Assembly (NCBI RefSeq): GCF_913054185.1
Contig: NZ_CAJXIV010000033.1
Location: 1-37,912 of the forward strand
DNA from: an uncultured Shimia sp.
Lineage (GTDB): Bacteria > Pseudomonadota > Alphaproteobacteria > Rhodobacterales > Rhodobacteraceae
DNA: 37,912 nucleotides
Direction: 5' to 3'
Positions 25,531-33,432 of this stretch are shown here, piece after piece (within the stretch, counting starts at the first letter, position 1; every line of letters starts with the position of its first letter). The position numbers and the translations under genes were made by a program. The notes below the pieces were generated by a model. It had not been told where the DNA came from. It searched no databases and saw nothing but the letters and a program-made list of their open reading frames with translations.

Positions 25531-26441
25531 TGTGACCCGCCCTTCGTGATGGCGGCAGACAACGCGCCATACATGGCACTATGCTTGCCCAGCCCGGCCG
25601 GAACAATTTGCGGCTGAAATTGCATCGGCTCCCTTGCTAGGTGCCGTTTGACGCCACTCAAGAAGCCGTCTGCCAATCCGACACCACCACCGAGAACAAC
25701 GCGCTCAACTCCCAGAACAGCAACAAGGTTGGCGCAGAGTTCAGCGATGGAAGAGCACGCGTCATCAAACAGTGTTTGCGCCCAATGTTCTCCTGCCGCC
25801 GCCGCAGCAAAAACTTGATGACACGTAAGAGCGCCATGCCCCAACTGACCGGCCATGGCTTCGATTGCACGCCCTGAGGCCATGCTTTCATAAGTGCCAA
25901 TTCGTCCACAGCCGCACTGACGCTCGCCATTTCGGCTAACCATCGCACCGACGTGTCCCAGCATGCCATTGGGAGAATGCAGCGACGCGCCATTCAACAC
26001 AAAGCCAGCCGATATCCCGGTTGAAACAGTCAAGTAAGCCAAAGAGGACACATCTTGACCAGCGCCATAGCGGTGCTCACCAATCGCAGCCGCCTGAGTG
26101 TCGTTCAAAGCAACCACTCCGGCCCCAAGTACATTGGCCAAACTTTTTGCAAGCGGCAACTTGTCGAGGTCTTTCAAGATGGAATGGTTGACAGATGACC
26201 ACAGCCCTTGGTCGTCCAACTTACCGGCCACAGCAACGCCGATGGGCGCCCCCTGCGTGTATCCGATCTCTTTGGAAATCTGTTCCAACTCCCGCACCAA
26301 AGTGGCCGGGCCATCCGCACTCTTTGTTTTGCGCACCAGCGCGTTCTGAACTTTCCCACGCGCAAATGAGACGGCGGCCAATTTGGTACCACCCAAGTCA
26401 ACTGCAAAGCCGTTCAATTCAGTCACTGTGTGTGTCACCAT
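25527..26441 (-). CDS. nanK: N-acetylmannosamine kinase, ROK family
   Basis: NanK phosphorylates ManNAc, the product of sialic acid cleavage, at C6. The 304-residue ROK protein has the ATP-binding FAVDLGGTKLAAV, the catalytic LNDTQAA (Asp114) and GHVGAM (His163). The zinc motif, normally CxCGxxGCxE, reads CGCGRIGTYE, so the third cysteine is a threonine (position 183). That is unusual. The start at 26441 overlaps the nanE stop by 23 bases. The enzyme might also accept GlcNAc, since no other amino-sugar kinase is present in the window; this is an inference. Confidence 0.88.
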   Translation of the reverse strand: MVTHTVTELNGFAVDLGGTKLAAVSFARGKVQNALVRKTKSADGPATLVRELEQISKEIGYTQGAPIGVAVAGKLDDQGLWSSVNHSILKDLDKLPLAKSLANVLGAGVVALNDTQAAAIGEHRYGAGQDVSSLAYLTVSTGISAGFVLNGASLHSPNGMLGHVGAMVSRNGERQCGCGRIGTYESMASGRAIEAMAGQLGHGALTCHQVFAAAAAGEHWAQTLFDDACSSIAELCANLVAVLGVERVVLGGGVGLADGFLSGVKRHLAREPMQFQPQIVPAGLGKHSAMYGALSAAITKGGSQ

Positions 26442-27120
26442 TTTCGTCGTCCCGCATTCGCAATGCCTCGTGGAATTTCGTAGTGTTGACCTCCAACCGT
26501 GTGAGGACCGTACCGACAGTCACGCAATCCGCACCTGCCTCTAAAGCCATGCGCGCCATCTGCGGCGTGTCATAGCGCCCTTCCGCCATTACAAAACGGT
26601 TTAACTGACGCAGAATCGAAACGAGCTTTAGATCTGGCCCACGGCTGTCGGTATCTGTTTCTGCGGTGTAGCCGGACAACGTTGATCCAAGGATTTGCGC
26701 ACCGCCTTCGGAAGCTTCCGTGGCATCCGCAAATGTCGCGCAATCGGCCATGGCCAGACAATTATGAGTTAGGATGGTGCGCAAGATCTCAGCAGCAGGT
26801 GTTGGCCTGACGCGCTCGGTGGCATCATAGGCAATCACATTTGCGCCCGCCTTCGCCAGTGCAATAACGTCCTGTACCCAAGGGGTTATGCGCACCGGGC
26901 TGTCATTAAAATCACGTTTGACGATACCGATGATCGGATGATCCAACCCCGCTCTAACCGCGGCCACATTGTCCGCGCCTTCGACCCTTACCCCGACGGC
27001 GCCACCGGCTACGGCAGCCTGCGCCATAGCCAGAATGATATCCGGGCGATCCATGGGACCGTTTTCAACAGGTTGGCAAGACACCACCAACCCGCCTTGA
27101 AGTTGCTTCAGTACGTTCAT
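26419..27120 (-). CDS. nanE: N-acetylmannosamine-6-phosphate 2-epimerase
   Basis: NanE converts ManNAc-6-phosphate to GlcNAc-6-phosphate. The 233-residue TIM-barrel protein begins with LQGGLVVSCQPVENGPMD, a family hallmark. It shows GIVKRDFNDSPVRITP with the catalytic lysine, IAYDATER, and FVMAEGRYDTPQMA with the catalytic glutamate. Its start is 3 bases after the siaM stop. It ties the transporter genes to the amino-sugar enzymes in one operon. Confidence 0.95.
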   Translation of the reverse strand: MNVLKQLQGGLVVSCQPVENGPMDRPDIILAMAQAAVAGGAVGVRVEGADNVAAVRAGLDHPIIGIVKRDFNDSPVRITPWVQDVIALAKAGANVIAYDATERVRPTPAAEILRTILTHNCLAMADCATFADATEASEGGAQILGSTLSGYTAETDTDSRGPDLKLVSILRQLNRFVMAEGRYDTPQMARMALEAGADCVTVGTVLTRLEVNTTKFHEALRMRDDENGDTHSD

Positions 27121-27123
27121 TGT

Positions 27124-28398
27124 TTATCTCATCAAACTTGGCAGGCCCGTGGCCAGAATTGGAAAAGTGCAAACCAGTACCAGAACAATGATAGGGGGCA
27201 GCAACCAAGGCAGGATGGCCTTAGCCAGCCGTTGATATGGGATGTCACCAACCTGAGCGACAACAAACAGGGCCATGCCCATCGGCGGCGTTAAGATCGA
27301 GATCATAAGGTTCAGAACAACGATGATGCCGAAATGCACAGGGTCCACGCCAAACCCAAGCGCCACAGGCACCAAAATCGGAACAACAACCAACAAAATC
27401 ACCAGCGATTCAATAAAAGCACCCAACACAAAGATCATGAGATTCACAGCGATGAGGAACGTCAGTTTATCATCAGCAATCGCCAAAAATAGGTTGGCAA
27501 TCTGCTGAGGAGCCTGCTCACGTGCCAGAACCCATCCCAGCAATCCAACCCCTGCGATGATGGTTGCGATGGCGGATGACGTGACCACCGTGTCGTAGAT
27601 CGCATCCCAAAGTCGGCGAAACGTGAGTTCCCGGTAAAACAGCAAATCAATCAAGATCGCATACAGAACGGTAATTGCCGCCGCCTCGGTGGGGGAGAAG
27701 TAACCGGAGAAGATCCCGCCGACAATCACAACGGGTGTCAGCAAAGCAGGGAGTGACTTAACAAACATTCCAGCAATTTCGCCGGCGGGCTTCAGTGTGT
27801 CGGTCGGATACGCCCGTTTTCTTGCAACGAAGTAGACCATGCACATCAATGCGCCTGCGCACATAACGCCTGGCACAATGCCACCCAAGAAGAGCTGACC
27901 AATCGACGTGTTCGAAATTACGCCATACAGCACCATCGTGATCGATGGCGGCACCAACGGTCCAATCATGGACGAAGCTGCTGTAATGGACCCCGAAAAC
28001 TCGTCGTCATAGCCAGCTTCGCGCATCGCTTCGATTTCCATTTTTCCGAGGCCACCGGCATCCGCAATCGCAGAGCCTGACATGCCAGAGAAAAACAGAG
28101 AAGCCAGCACATTAACATGGCCGAGACCACCTGTGACATGCCCCACCAGCGCGCGGGCGAAACCAAACAGATGATGCGTGATTCCGGCAGAATTCAAAAT
28201 GGCAGCAGCCAAGATGAAAAGCGGAACCGCTAGCATTGGAAAACTGTTGAGGCCATCAACCATACGCTGCGTGGCAAACGTAAGTCCAAGCCCGGAATAG
28301 TAGAAATAGCCCATCGACACAAAAATCATGCCAATACCGATTGGGATGTTCAGAAGGACCAGCAGGAGCCAGCCGACCACAACGCACAAAAGGACCAT
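27124..28398 (-). CDS. siaM: Sialic acid TRAP transporter large permease
   Basis: Large membrane subunit of the sialic acid importer, 424 residues with about twelve hydrophobic segments. DctM-family stretches include LNSFPMLAVPLFILAAAILN, FFSGMSGSAIADAGGLG, MIGPLVPPSITMVLYG and LMISILTPPMGMALFVVAQ. It begins 2 bases after the siaQ stop. Unlike Haemophilus, where the two permeases are fused as SiaQM, the small and large subunits are separate here. The substrate follows from SiaP and the nan genes in the same operon. Confidence 0.92.
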   Translation of the reverse strand: MVLLCVVVGWLLLVLLNIPIGIGMIFVSMGYFYYSGLGLTFATQRMVDGLNSFPMLAVPLFILAAAILNSAGITHHLFGFARALVGHVTGGLGHVNVLASLFFSGMSGSAIADAGGLGKMEIEAMREAGYDDEFSGSITAASSMIGPLVPPSITMVLYGVISNTSIGQLFLGGIVPGVMCAGALMCMVYFVARKRAYPTDTLKPAGEIAGMFVKSLPALLTPVVIVGGIFSGYFSPTEAAAITVLYAILIDLLFYRELTFRRLWDAIYDTVVTSSAIATIIAGVGLLGWVLAREQAPQQIANLFLAIADDKLTFLIAVNLMIFVLGAFIESLVILLVVVPILVPVALGFGVDPVHFGIIVVLNLMISILTPPMGMALFVVAQVGDIPYQRLAKAILPWLLPPIIVLVLVCTFPILATGLPSLMR

Positions 28399-28400
28399 GC

Positions 28401-28883
28401 TCAGGACTCCGCTTTTTCGAGATCGGTGGATGTGAATGAGGTGCAGTTGGACAGCAATCGCCGGAAAATGCGGTGCACGATTAGCACTAGCGCAACAAAA
28501 GCGGATGCATAAAGAACCGCGTCTGTTGTGGGCAAAGTGACCGTTTCGTTATTCCAGGTTCGAAGGATTGTTTTATACCCAATCCAAACCAAGTGGCTCG
28601 CCAGGGCGATGTAGACGCAATCGATCAGGATCGCCCAAATTTTCTGAACTTTTGGGGGCAGCGCTTCCATGAGAAAGCCCATACGCAAATGCGCTTCATC
28701 TCGCTCCACAGTCCCAATACCGATGAGGGCCATCCAAACCCAGAGCCACCGCGCCAATTCTTCCGTCCAGATCGGGCCGACAACCAAATCGGTGCGCCCA
28801 ACAATCTGTAAAACCATAACAAAAAACAGAACGATGAATAAAACGGACGACACTGAGGCCTCAAAACCGTATTTTCTCTTCAT
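28401..28883 (-). CDS. siaQ: Sialic acid TRAP transporter small permease
   Basis: Small membrane subunit, 160 residues with four hydrophobic segments. The conserved region WTEELARWLWVWMALIGIG and the following RDEAHLRMGF are typical of DctQ proteins. It lies between the hairpin at 28904-28933 and siaM, in the leftward operon. The C-terminal tail after residue 140 is polar and probably cytoplasmic. Confidence 0.9.
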   Translation of the reverse strand: MKRKYGFEASVSSVLFIVLFFVMVLQIVGRTDLVVGPIWTEELARWLWVWMALIGIGTVERDEAHLRMGFLMEALPPKVQKIWAILIDCVYIALASHLVWIGYKTILRTWNNETVTLPTTDAVLYASAFVALVLIVHRIFRRLLSNCTSFTSTDLEKAES

Positions 28884-28903
28884 CCTTGATGCCCTTCCGT
28901 AGA

Positions 28904-28933
28904 ATTTTGGGGGACCAGTGTGCCCCCCAAAAT
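28904..28933 (-). terminator. Intercistronic hairpin between siaP and siaQ
   Basis: A perfect ten-base stem, ATTTTGGGGG and CCCCCAAAAT, with a ten-base loop lies just after the siaP stop. No T run follows in the direction of transcription. It probably stabilises the siaP mRNA or causes partial termination, so that binding protein exceeds permease. Confidence 0.65.
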
Positions 28934-28941
28934 AGGTGGTG

Positions 28942-29901
28942 TTATTCGCCGCGAACTTTTGCGATGGCGCCGGCGCCGAACTCGGCTTCCAGCTCGCTGT
29001 AATACGGCTTCATCGCATCACGGAACGCAGCGGTGTCAGGTTCGGTGATCGACAGGCCCCGCTCTTTGAAAGTGTCAACCAGCTTGGCTTCCGCATCAAA
29101 GGTCAGACCGTCAGACACGTCCCCACCTTTGGCTACCGCAGCTTGCACCCAACCTTTTTCTTCATCGGAAAGGCTGCCCCAGGTGGAGGTGCCAATCTGG
29201 ATCGCGCCGGACGCAATAAAGTGGTTGGTCATCGCGATGTGGCTCTGCACCTCATAGAATTTCATCGCTTCGATGGTCGGCAGCGGGTTCTCTTCAGCGT
29301 CAACCTGGTTGGTTTGCAGCGCCAGATAAACCTCGGCAAATGCCACGGGCGCCGGTGTGGCACCGGTGTTCTCTGCATAGGCAATCAAGAACGGCACATT
29401 TGGCGTCCGCAGGCGCAGGCCGGCCATATCTTCGAGCGAGTTGATCGCCCGGTTAGATGTCGTCTGGCGGGTGCCGTAATACCAAACGTCCAGAAGATGA
29501 ATTTTCTGTTCATTCATCTTGACTGCCATTTCCTGGCCCCACGGACCGGCCACGATTTTCTGCAGGTGATCAAAGCTGTCTACAACGTACGGCGCACCAA
29601 CCAGCTTCAATTCGGGAATGATGTAGGACATGTCAGGGTAACCGGTCATCACCATGTCAAGTTCGCCGGCCTGAACCTGCGCCACCATCGCTTTGAAGTC
29701 TCCGAGAGAGGAAGACGGGAACAGTTCCACGGTCATCTCACCACCAGAAGCTTTCTCCAGTTCCTCCTTGAAGGCAAGCGCGCCCTGATAGACGTTGGAG
29801 ACTTCATTATCTTGCATCCCAAATGTCAGGGCCTTTTCTGCAAAGGCAGCACCCGACATCATCAGAGAGACAACAGTCCCGGTGATAAGTTTGTTCAGCA
29901 T
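28942..29901 (-). CDS. siaP: Sialic acid-binding protein of a TRAP transporter
   Basis: Periplasmic binding protein of 319 residues with a signal peptide (MLNKLITGTV to GAAFAEKALTFGM), preceded by GGAGG. The ligand site is close to what I recall of Haemophilus SiaP: YYGTRQTTSNRAINS, GLRLRTPNVP with the carboxylate-binding arginine, and LALQTNQVDAEENPLPT, then KFYEVQSHIAMTNH. That level of motif match, plus siaQM and nanE/nanK in the same operon, makes sialic acid the very likely ligand. Confidence 0.94.
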   Translation of the reverse strand: MLNKLITGTVVSLMMSGAAFAEKALTFGMQDNEVSNVYQGALAFKEELEKASGGEMTVELFPSSSLGDFKAMVAQVQAGELDMVMTGYPDMSYIIPELKLVGAPYVVDSFDHLQKIVAGPWGQEMAVKMNEQKIHLLDVWYYGTRQTTSNRAINSLEDMAGLRLRTPNVPFLIAYAENTGATPAPVAFAEVYLALQTNQVDAEENPLPTIEAMKFYEVQSHIAMTNHFIASGAIQIGTSTWGSLSDEEKGWVQAAVAKGGDVSDGLTFDAEAKLVDTFKERGLSITEPDTAAFRDAMKPYYSELEAEFGAGAIAKVRGE

Positions 29902-29948
29902 CTCTTTTCCTCCATGCTGTTAATTTGCGGCACTTCGTCCGCTTTGTG

Positions 29949-30722
29949 TCAGGTATCCCCGACAGGTTTAGTCTCGTCGACCAGCGATTTGGGCGCTGCC
30001 AATCGAGAACGGTAAGAACGCTCCAGGTGACTATCCATTTGCTTGGTTGCTGAGACCACGTCGCCGCACAAAACGGCCTCGTAGATCGCGCGGTGCTCCT
30101 CGTAAACTGAGGCGTCCTGTTGGCGTAAACTGGACGGATCTTGCTGACGTAAACTCAACGAATTAGGACGGTGAGCCAACATCTTGCTCACAAACATATC
30201 ATGCAGCTTCAGAATAATCGGGTTGCCAACAACAGCCACAATGGAGCGGTGAAACGCGATATCGGATTCCGGAAAATCTTTCGTTCCAACAGCCTGACGA
30301 TTGTCTTCGAGCGCCGCCTGCATTTTGGCAACTTGAATGTTCGAGGCATTTTCCGCCGCGACACGGACCGCGCCAGCTTCGATGAACTGACGCATCTGCT
30401 CCAAATGCGCAGCGCTTTCGGCATTGCCGAGAATTTCTCGAATATGATCACCCGCCAAGGTAAACACGTCCTCTAAAGACGGGGTGGTGACACGCGGACG
30501 CTTCCCGGTGCCGGTGGAAACAAATCCTCGCAAATGCAGATTTGAGAGCGCCTCACGAACGGTCGGACGCGATGTCGAAAACTGATTGCACAATTCGCGC
30601 TCCGTCGGGACCGCATCGCCCACAGCCAGGCTTCCGTCTTTGATTTGAGCGATAATCGTCTCCGCAATGAGATCCGCAACTCGCTTAGGGCTATCGCTCT
30701 GAATGTCCTTTTCGGGCTGCAT
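29949..30722 (-). CDS. nanR: GntR-family FCD regulator of the sialic acid operon
   Basis: A FadR-subfamily regulator of 257 residues. The ATG at 30722 follows AGGAGG by 6 bases, which decides the start. The winged helix is AVPTERELCNQFSTSRPTVREA, here cited as TERELCNQFSTSRPTVREA. The FCD domain shows DIAFHRSIVAVVGNPII and YEEHRAIYEAV metal ligands. An internal tandem duplication, SLRQQDPS then SLRQQDAS, interrupts the FCD domain. It is the first gene of the leftward operon and divergent from nanA, so it most likely autoregulates the locus in response to sialic acid or a downstream amino sugar. The nanR name is by analogy with Escherichia coli. Confidence 0.85.
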   Translation of the reverse strand: MQPEKDIQSDSPKRVADLIAETIIAQIKDGSLAVGDAVPTERELCNQFSTSRPTVREALSNLHLRGFVSTGTGKRPRVTTPSLEDVFTLAGDHIREILGNAESAAHLEQMRQFIEAGAVRVAAENASNIQVAKMQAALEDNRQAVGTKDFPESDIAFHRSIVAVVGNPIILKLHDMFVSKMLAHRPNSLSLRQQDPSSLRQQDASVYEEHRAIYEAVLCGDVVSATKQMDSHLERSYRSRLAAPKSLVDETKPVGDT

Positions 30723-30807
30723 GTCCATCCTCCTAAGCTTGGTGATTTCTGCTTTTGCCGCGGCCAAAGGCACCACGACTTACCACCTGAGTTATCAAAT
30801 TCTCAGT

Positions 30808-30886
30808 TTTGGTAATTCCAAATGGTCATTTTGTCAAACCATACTTTACCAAAGCGCAAGTTTCAGCTATCAAAACTGTCAAAATG
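30808..30886. promoter_or_regulatory. Divergent promoter and operator region between nanR and nanA
   Basis: Leftward, TTGACA (30832-30837) and TACCAA (30809-30814) are 17 bases apart. Rightward, TTTACC (30845-30850) and TATCAA (30868-30873) are 17 bases apart. A perfect TTTGG-taatt-CCAAA (30808-30822) overlaps the leftward -10. CATTTTGTCA (30827-30836) is repeated inverted as TGTCAAAATG (30877-30886) with one mismatch. GntR binding is inferred. Confidence 0.5.
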
Positions 30887-30938
30887 GTATCGAAACCGTG
30901 ATCGGTACCGCCAGAAACACATCAAGCATGAGGAAATG

Positions 30939-31835
30939 ATGGATAGTTCACTTACCGGGATGTACGCCGCACTATTGACGGGCTTTGCCGACAGCGGCGC
31001 TTTCGACGCGGACAGACAAACGGCGATCACCAAATACGTGCTGCGACAAGGACTGAAGGGGATCTACATTGGCGGCAGCAGCGGAGAATCCGGCCTCATG
31101 TCCACAGATGAACTGCTTGAACAGCAGTCTGTGATAGCAAAGCTCACACAGGACAAAAAAACATGTGTGATCGCACACGTGGGCCTGCCCAATATTCGCG
31201 ACTCGATTTCGCTGGCCAAATCGGCCGAGGCGCACCAGTTTGATGCTCTGTCAGCACTGCCACCCCACTCTTACCCGTTCTCAGATGAAGAAATTTACCA
31301 CTATTATTCTGAGCTGGCCGCTGCCACGTCATTGCCGCTGATTGTTTACGAAGTTCCGATACGGACATCGCGACCTCTTCCTCTTGAACTGCTTCAGAGG
31401 ATCCTGGACTTGCCCAACGTTGCGGGCATCAAATTCACATCCACGGACCTCTTCAAGCTGTCCATGCTGCGCAAAAGTCGTCCTAACAAGCTGTACTTCT
31501 TTGGCTTTGATGAGATCTTTGCCGCAGCGGCGACTTTGGGCTGCGATGGCGGAATCGGCACAACGTATAACTTGCTGGGAAGGCTCTACGTAGACTTGTA
31601 CAACAGCGTTCAGGAGTCCGATTTGCAAAAAACGCAGGAACTCCAAGGCATCTCACAAGACTTAGTTGAAGCGCTTTTGCCAACTGGTGTAATTCCGGGG
31701 ATGAAAGCAGCCCTAAGATCTATTGGAGTTGACGCCGGATACGCGCGTGGCCCCTTGATTGAACAAGACAAAGCCGCGGAGCAGAGAATTGGCAAATTCC
31801 TGGAAAGCTCTCCAGCTCGAGACTGGCTAGCCTAA
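30939..31835 (+). CDS. nanA: N-acetylneuraminate lyase
   Basis: NanA splits sialic acid into ManNAc and pyruvate through a Schiff base. With the second ATG (30939) as start, the protein is 298 residues. The key residues then fall at Tyr137 (VYEVP) and Lys165 (GIKFTSTD), the numbering known for Escherichia coli NanA; GAGGA lies 4 bases before. GGSSGESGLMS is the carboxylate-binding loop, and FFGFDEIFAAA and CDGGIGTTYN are typical of NanA rather than dihydrodipicolinate synthase. It is transcribed alone, divergent from the nanR-siaPQM-nanEK-nagBA operon. Confidence 0.94.
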   Translation: MDSSLTGMYAALLTGFADSGAFDADRQTAITKYVLRQGLKGIYIGGSSGESGLMSTDELLEQQSVIAKLTQDKKTCVIAHVGLPNIRDSISLAKSAEAHQFDALSALPPHSYPFSDEEIYHYYSELAAATSLPLIVYEVPIRTSRPLPLELLQRILDLPNVAGIKFTSTDLFKLSMLRKSRPNKLYFFGFDEIFAAAATLGCDGGIGTTYNLLGRLYVDLYNSVQESDLQKTQELQGISQDLVEALLPTGVIPGMKAALRSIGVDAGYARGPLIEQDKAAEQRIGKFLESSPARDWLA

Positions 31836-32065
31836 AAGCCCAGTCACCGCTCTACTGACTTCCGCAGCAGGGCCGATCAAGGCGTTGCGTGAGAGCATAT
31901 TTGGGTGTTTCGCCAGGCGATCAGAATTGCATTTGGCGGGACACTCAAAAGCCTACAATGAACCCTATTTAACTTTATCCAGTCAGCGGCAGAAATGACT
32001 TGCAGCGCGAAAGCTCCTAGCAGTGGCCAGAAGTTAAAGCGATACCAATGATGTAGCTGAAGTAA
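31836..32065. other. Gene-free stretch between nanA and tRNA-Leu
   Basis: I see no gene, terminator with T run, or mobile element remnant here. It is the junction between the sialic acid locus and the 3' end of the tRNA gene. Confidence 0.5.
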
Positions 32066-32152
32066 TGGTGCCCAGAAGAGGACTCGAACCTCCACGTCCA
32101 TACGGACACTAGCACCTGAAGCTAGCGCGTCTACCAATTCCGCCATCTGGGC
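32066..32152 (-). tRNA. tRNA-Leu (anticodon CAG)
   Basis: Read on the minus strand the 87 bases fold as a class II tRNA. The acceptor arm is GCCCAGA pairing with TCTGGGC. The anticodon stem is CTAGC/GCTAG around the loop TTCAGGT (anticodon CAG). A variable arm and the T-loop GTTCGAGTC follow. The terminal CCA is encoded. This tRNA reads CTG leucine codons. Confidence 0.95.
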
Positions 32153-32170
32153 ACGGGTTGGTGAGACAGG

Positions 32171-32199
32171 CGTTTAAGCCTAGCTGCAGGGGGTGTCAA
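32171..32199 (-). promoter_or_regulatory. Promoter of tRNA-Leu
   Basis: On the minus strand TTGACA (32194-32199) and TAAACG (32171-32176) are spaced by 17 bases, placing transcription start about a dozen bases before the mature tRNA end. Confidence 0.6.
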
Positions 32200-32374
32200 C
32201 GCGATTCTCCGACTTTTCCCCTTTTTGTCTCCACGCCAATATTCCCACCCTCGAGACACCCGCAAATTTGGCAAAAGTTGCAGGGGTTTCTTGTCGCGCC
32301 CCTGCCATTGTAGCTTGTTCTGAAACGCTGTCGGGGCTATCCCATCAGGAAATGGTCTACCTTGGAGGCAACCC

Positions 32375-33355
32375 ATGTCCAAACTTGTCACCATCTTTGG
32401 CGGCTCCGGCTTTGTCGGGCGTCACATTGCCCGCCGCATGGCAAAAGAAGGCTGGCTCGTACGAGTCGCGGTGCGCCGCCCCAACGAAGCCATGTTTGTG
32501 AAGCCTTACGGATCTGTCGGCCAAGTCGAACCGGTGTTCTGCAATATTCGCGATGACGCCTCAGTACGGGCAGTGATGCAAGGCTCTGACGCGGTGGTGA
32601 ATTGTGTGGGCCTCCTGTCTGATCGCGGCAAAAACACTTTTGACGCTGTGCAGCACGAAGGTGCCGAACGCATCGCCCGCATCGCCGCAGCTGAAAACGT
32701 CAACACGATGGTGCACATCTCTGCCATCGGCGCCGACAAAGACAGTAACAGCGACTATGCCCGCTCCAAGGCATTGGGTGAAGATGGCGTGCTGCAACAC
32801 ATGCCCAACGCCATGATCCTGCGCCCGTCGGTGATTTTTGGTCAGGACGATCAGTTCTTCAACCGCTTCGCCTCCATGTCGCGGCTGGGTCCGGTTCTGC
32901 CCCTGGTCGGTGGCGAGACCAAATTTCAGCCGGTCTATGTTGATGACGTGGCTCAGGCAGCGGTAAAAGGCGTCAAAGGCGAGGCCTCCGGCACCTTTGA
33001 GCTGGGAGGCCCGGAAGTTGACACTCTACGCGGCTGGGTCACCGAAATGCTCGACGTCATCCATCGCAACAAACTGATCGCCAACCTGCCGTTCTTTGTG
33101 GGCAGCCTGATGGCTTTTGGCTTTGGCCTACTACAAACCGTGACCTTTGGCCTGATCCACAATTCGGTGATCACCAAAGACCAGTTGAAGCTGCTGAAAA
33201 AAGACAATGTGGTCAGCGATGACGCACAGGGTTTTGACGCGCTGGGCATCAAGCCGCTGGCACCGGAAGCCATCATGGCTGATTACCTGTGGCGCTTCCG
33301 CCCGTCTGGCCAATATGACGCCATCAAAGACTCGGCGCGTAACCTGAAAATCTGA
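32375..33355 (+). CDS. NDUFA9-like NAD(P)-binding protein
   Basis: An atypical short-chain dehydrogenase of 326 residues resembling the NDUFA9 accessory subunit of respiratory complex I, common in alphaproteobacteria. The nucleotide-binding site is FGGSGFVGRHIARR at the N terminus, followed by NCVGLLSDRGKNTF, HISAIGADKDSNSDYARSK and LRPSVIFGQDDQFFNRFA. The classical Tyr-x-x-x-Lys pair is present as YARSK, but enzyme activity is not known for the family. A hydrophobic stretch occurs near residue 240. It is monocistronic with its own terminator. Confidence 0.88.
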   Translation: MSKLVTIFGGSGFVGRHIARRMAKEGWLVRVAVRRPNEAMFVKPYGSVGQVEPVFCNIRDDASVRAVMQGSDAVVNCVGLLSDRGKNTFDAVQHEGAERIARIAAAENVNTMVHISAIGADKDSNSDYARSKALGEDGVLQHMPNAMILRPSVIFGQDDQFFNRFASMSRLGPVLPLVGGETKFQPVYVDDVAQAAVKGVKGEASGTFELGGPEVDTLRGWVTEMLDVIHRNKLIANLPFFVGSLMAFGFGLLQTVTFGLIHNSVITKDQLKLLKKDNVVSDDAQGFDALGIKPLAPEAIMADYLWRFRPSGQYDAIKDSARNLKI

Positions 33356-33370
33356 GCCCATCACTCAATG

Positions 33371-33406
33371 AAAAGGCCCTGCCTGTTCTTCAGGCGGGGC
33401 CTTTTT
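33371..33406. terminator. Terminator after the NDUFA9-like gene
   Basis: AAAAGGCCCTGCCTG, a short loop, then CAGGCGGGGCCTTTTT forms a strong hairpin with one mismatch and a T run. It also lies beyond the end of the convergent channel gene and could serve both. Confidence 0.85.
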
Positions 33407-33432
33407 GTTTGTGAAAGTTGTAATCATGCAGA

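Noticed and set aside
24355-25617. 420-codon plus-strand open frame opposite nagA and nagB
   Set aside because: It is antisense to two clear enzymes with correct motifs and overlapping starts and stops; its own translation has no recognisable domain.
28936-30015. 359-codon plus-strand open frame opposite siaP
   Set aside because: It is antisense to siaP, which has a signal peptide and ligand-site motifs; the translation is rich in His and Arg as is usual for a shadow frame.
31877-32146. 89-codon minus-strand open frame
   Set aside because: Its first third is a translation of the tRNA-Leu gene (the common MAELVDALASG artefact) and the rest has no family likeness.
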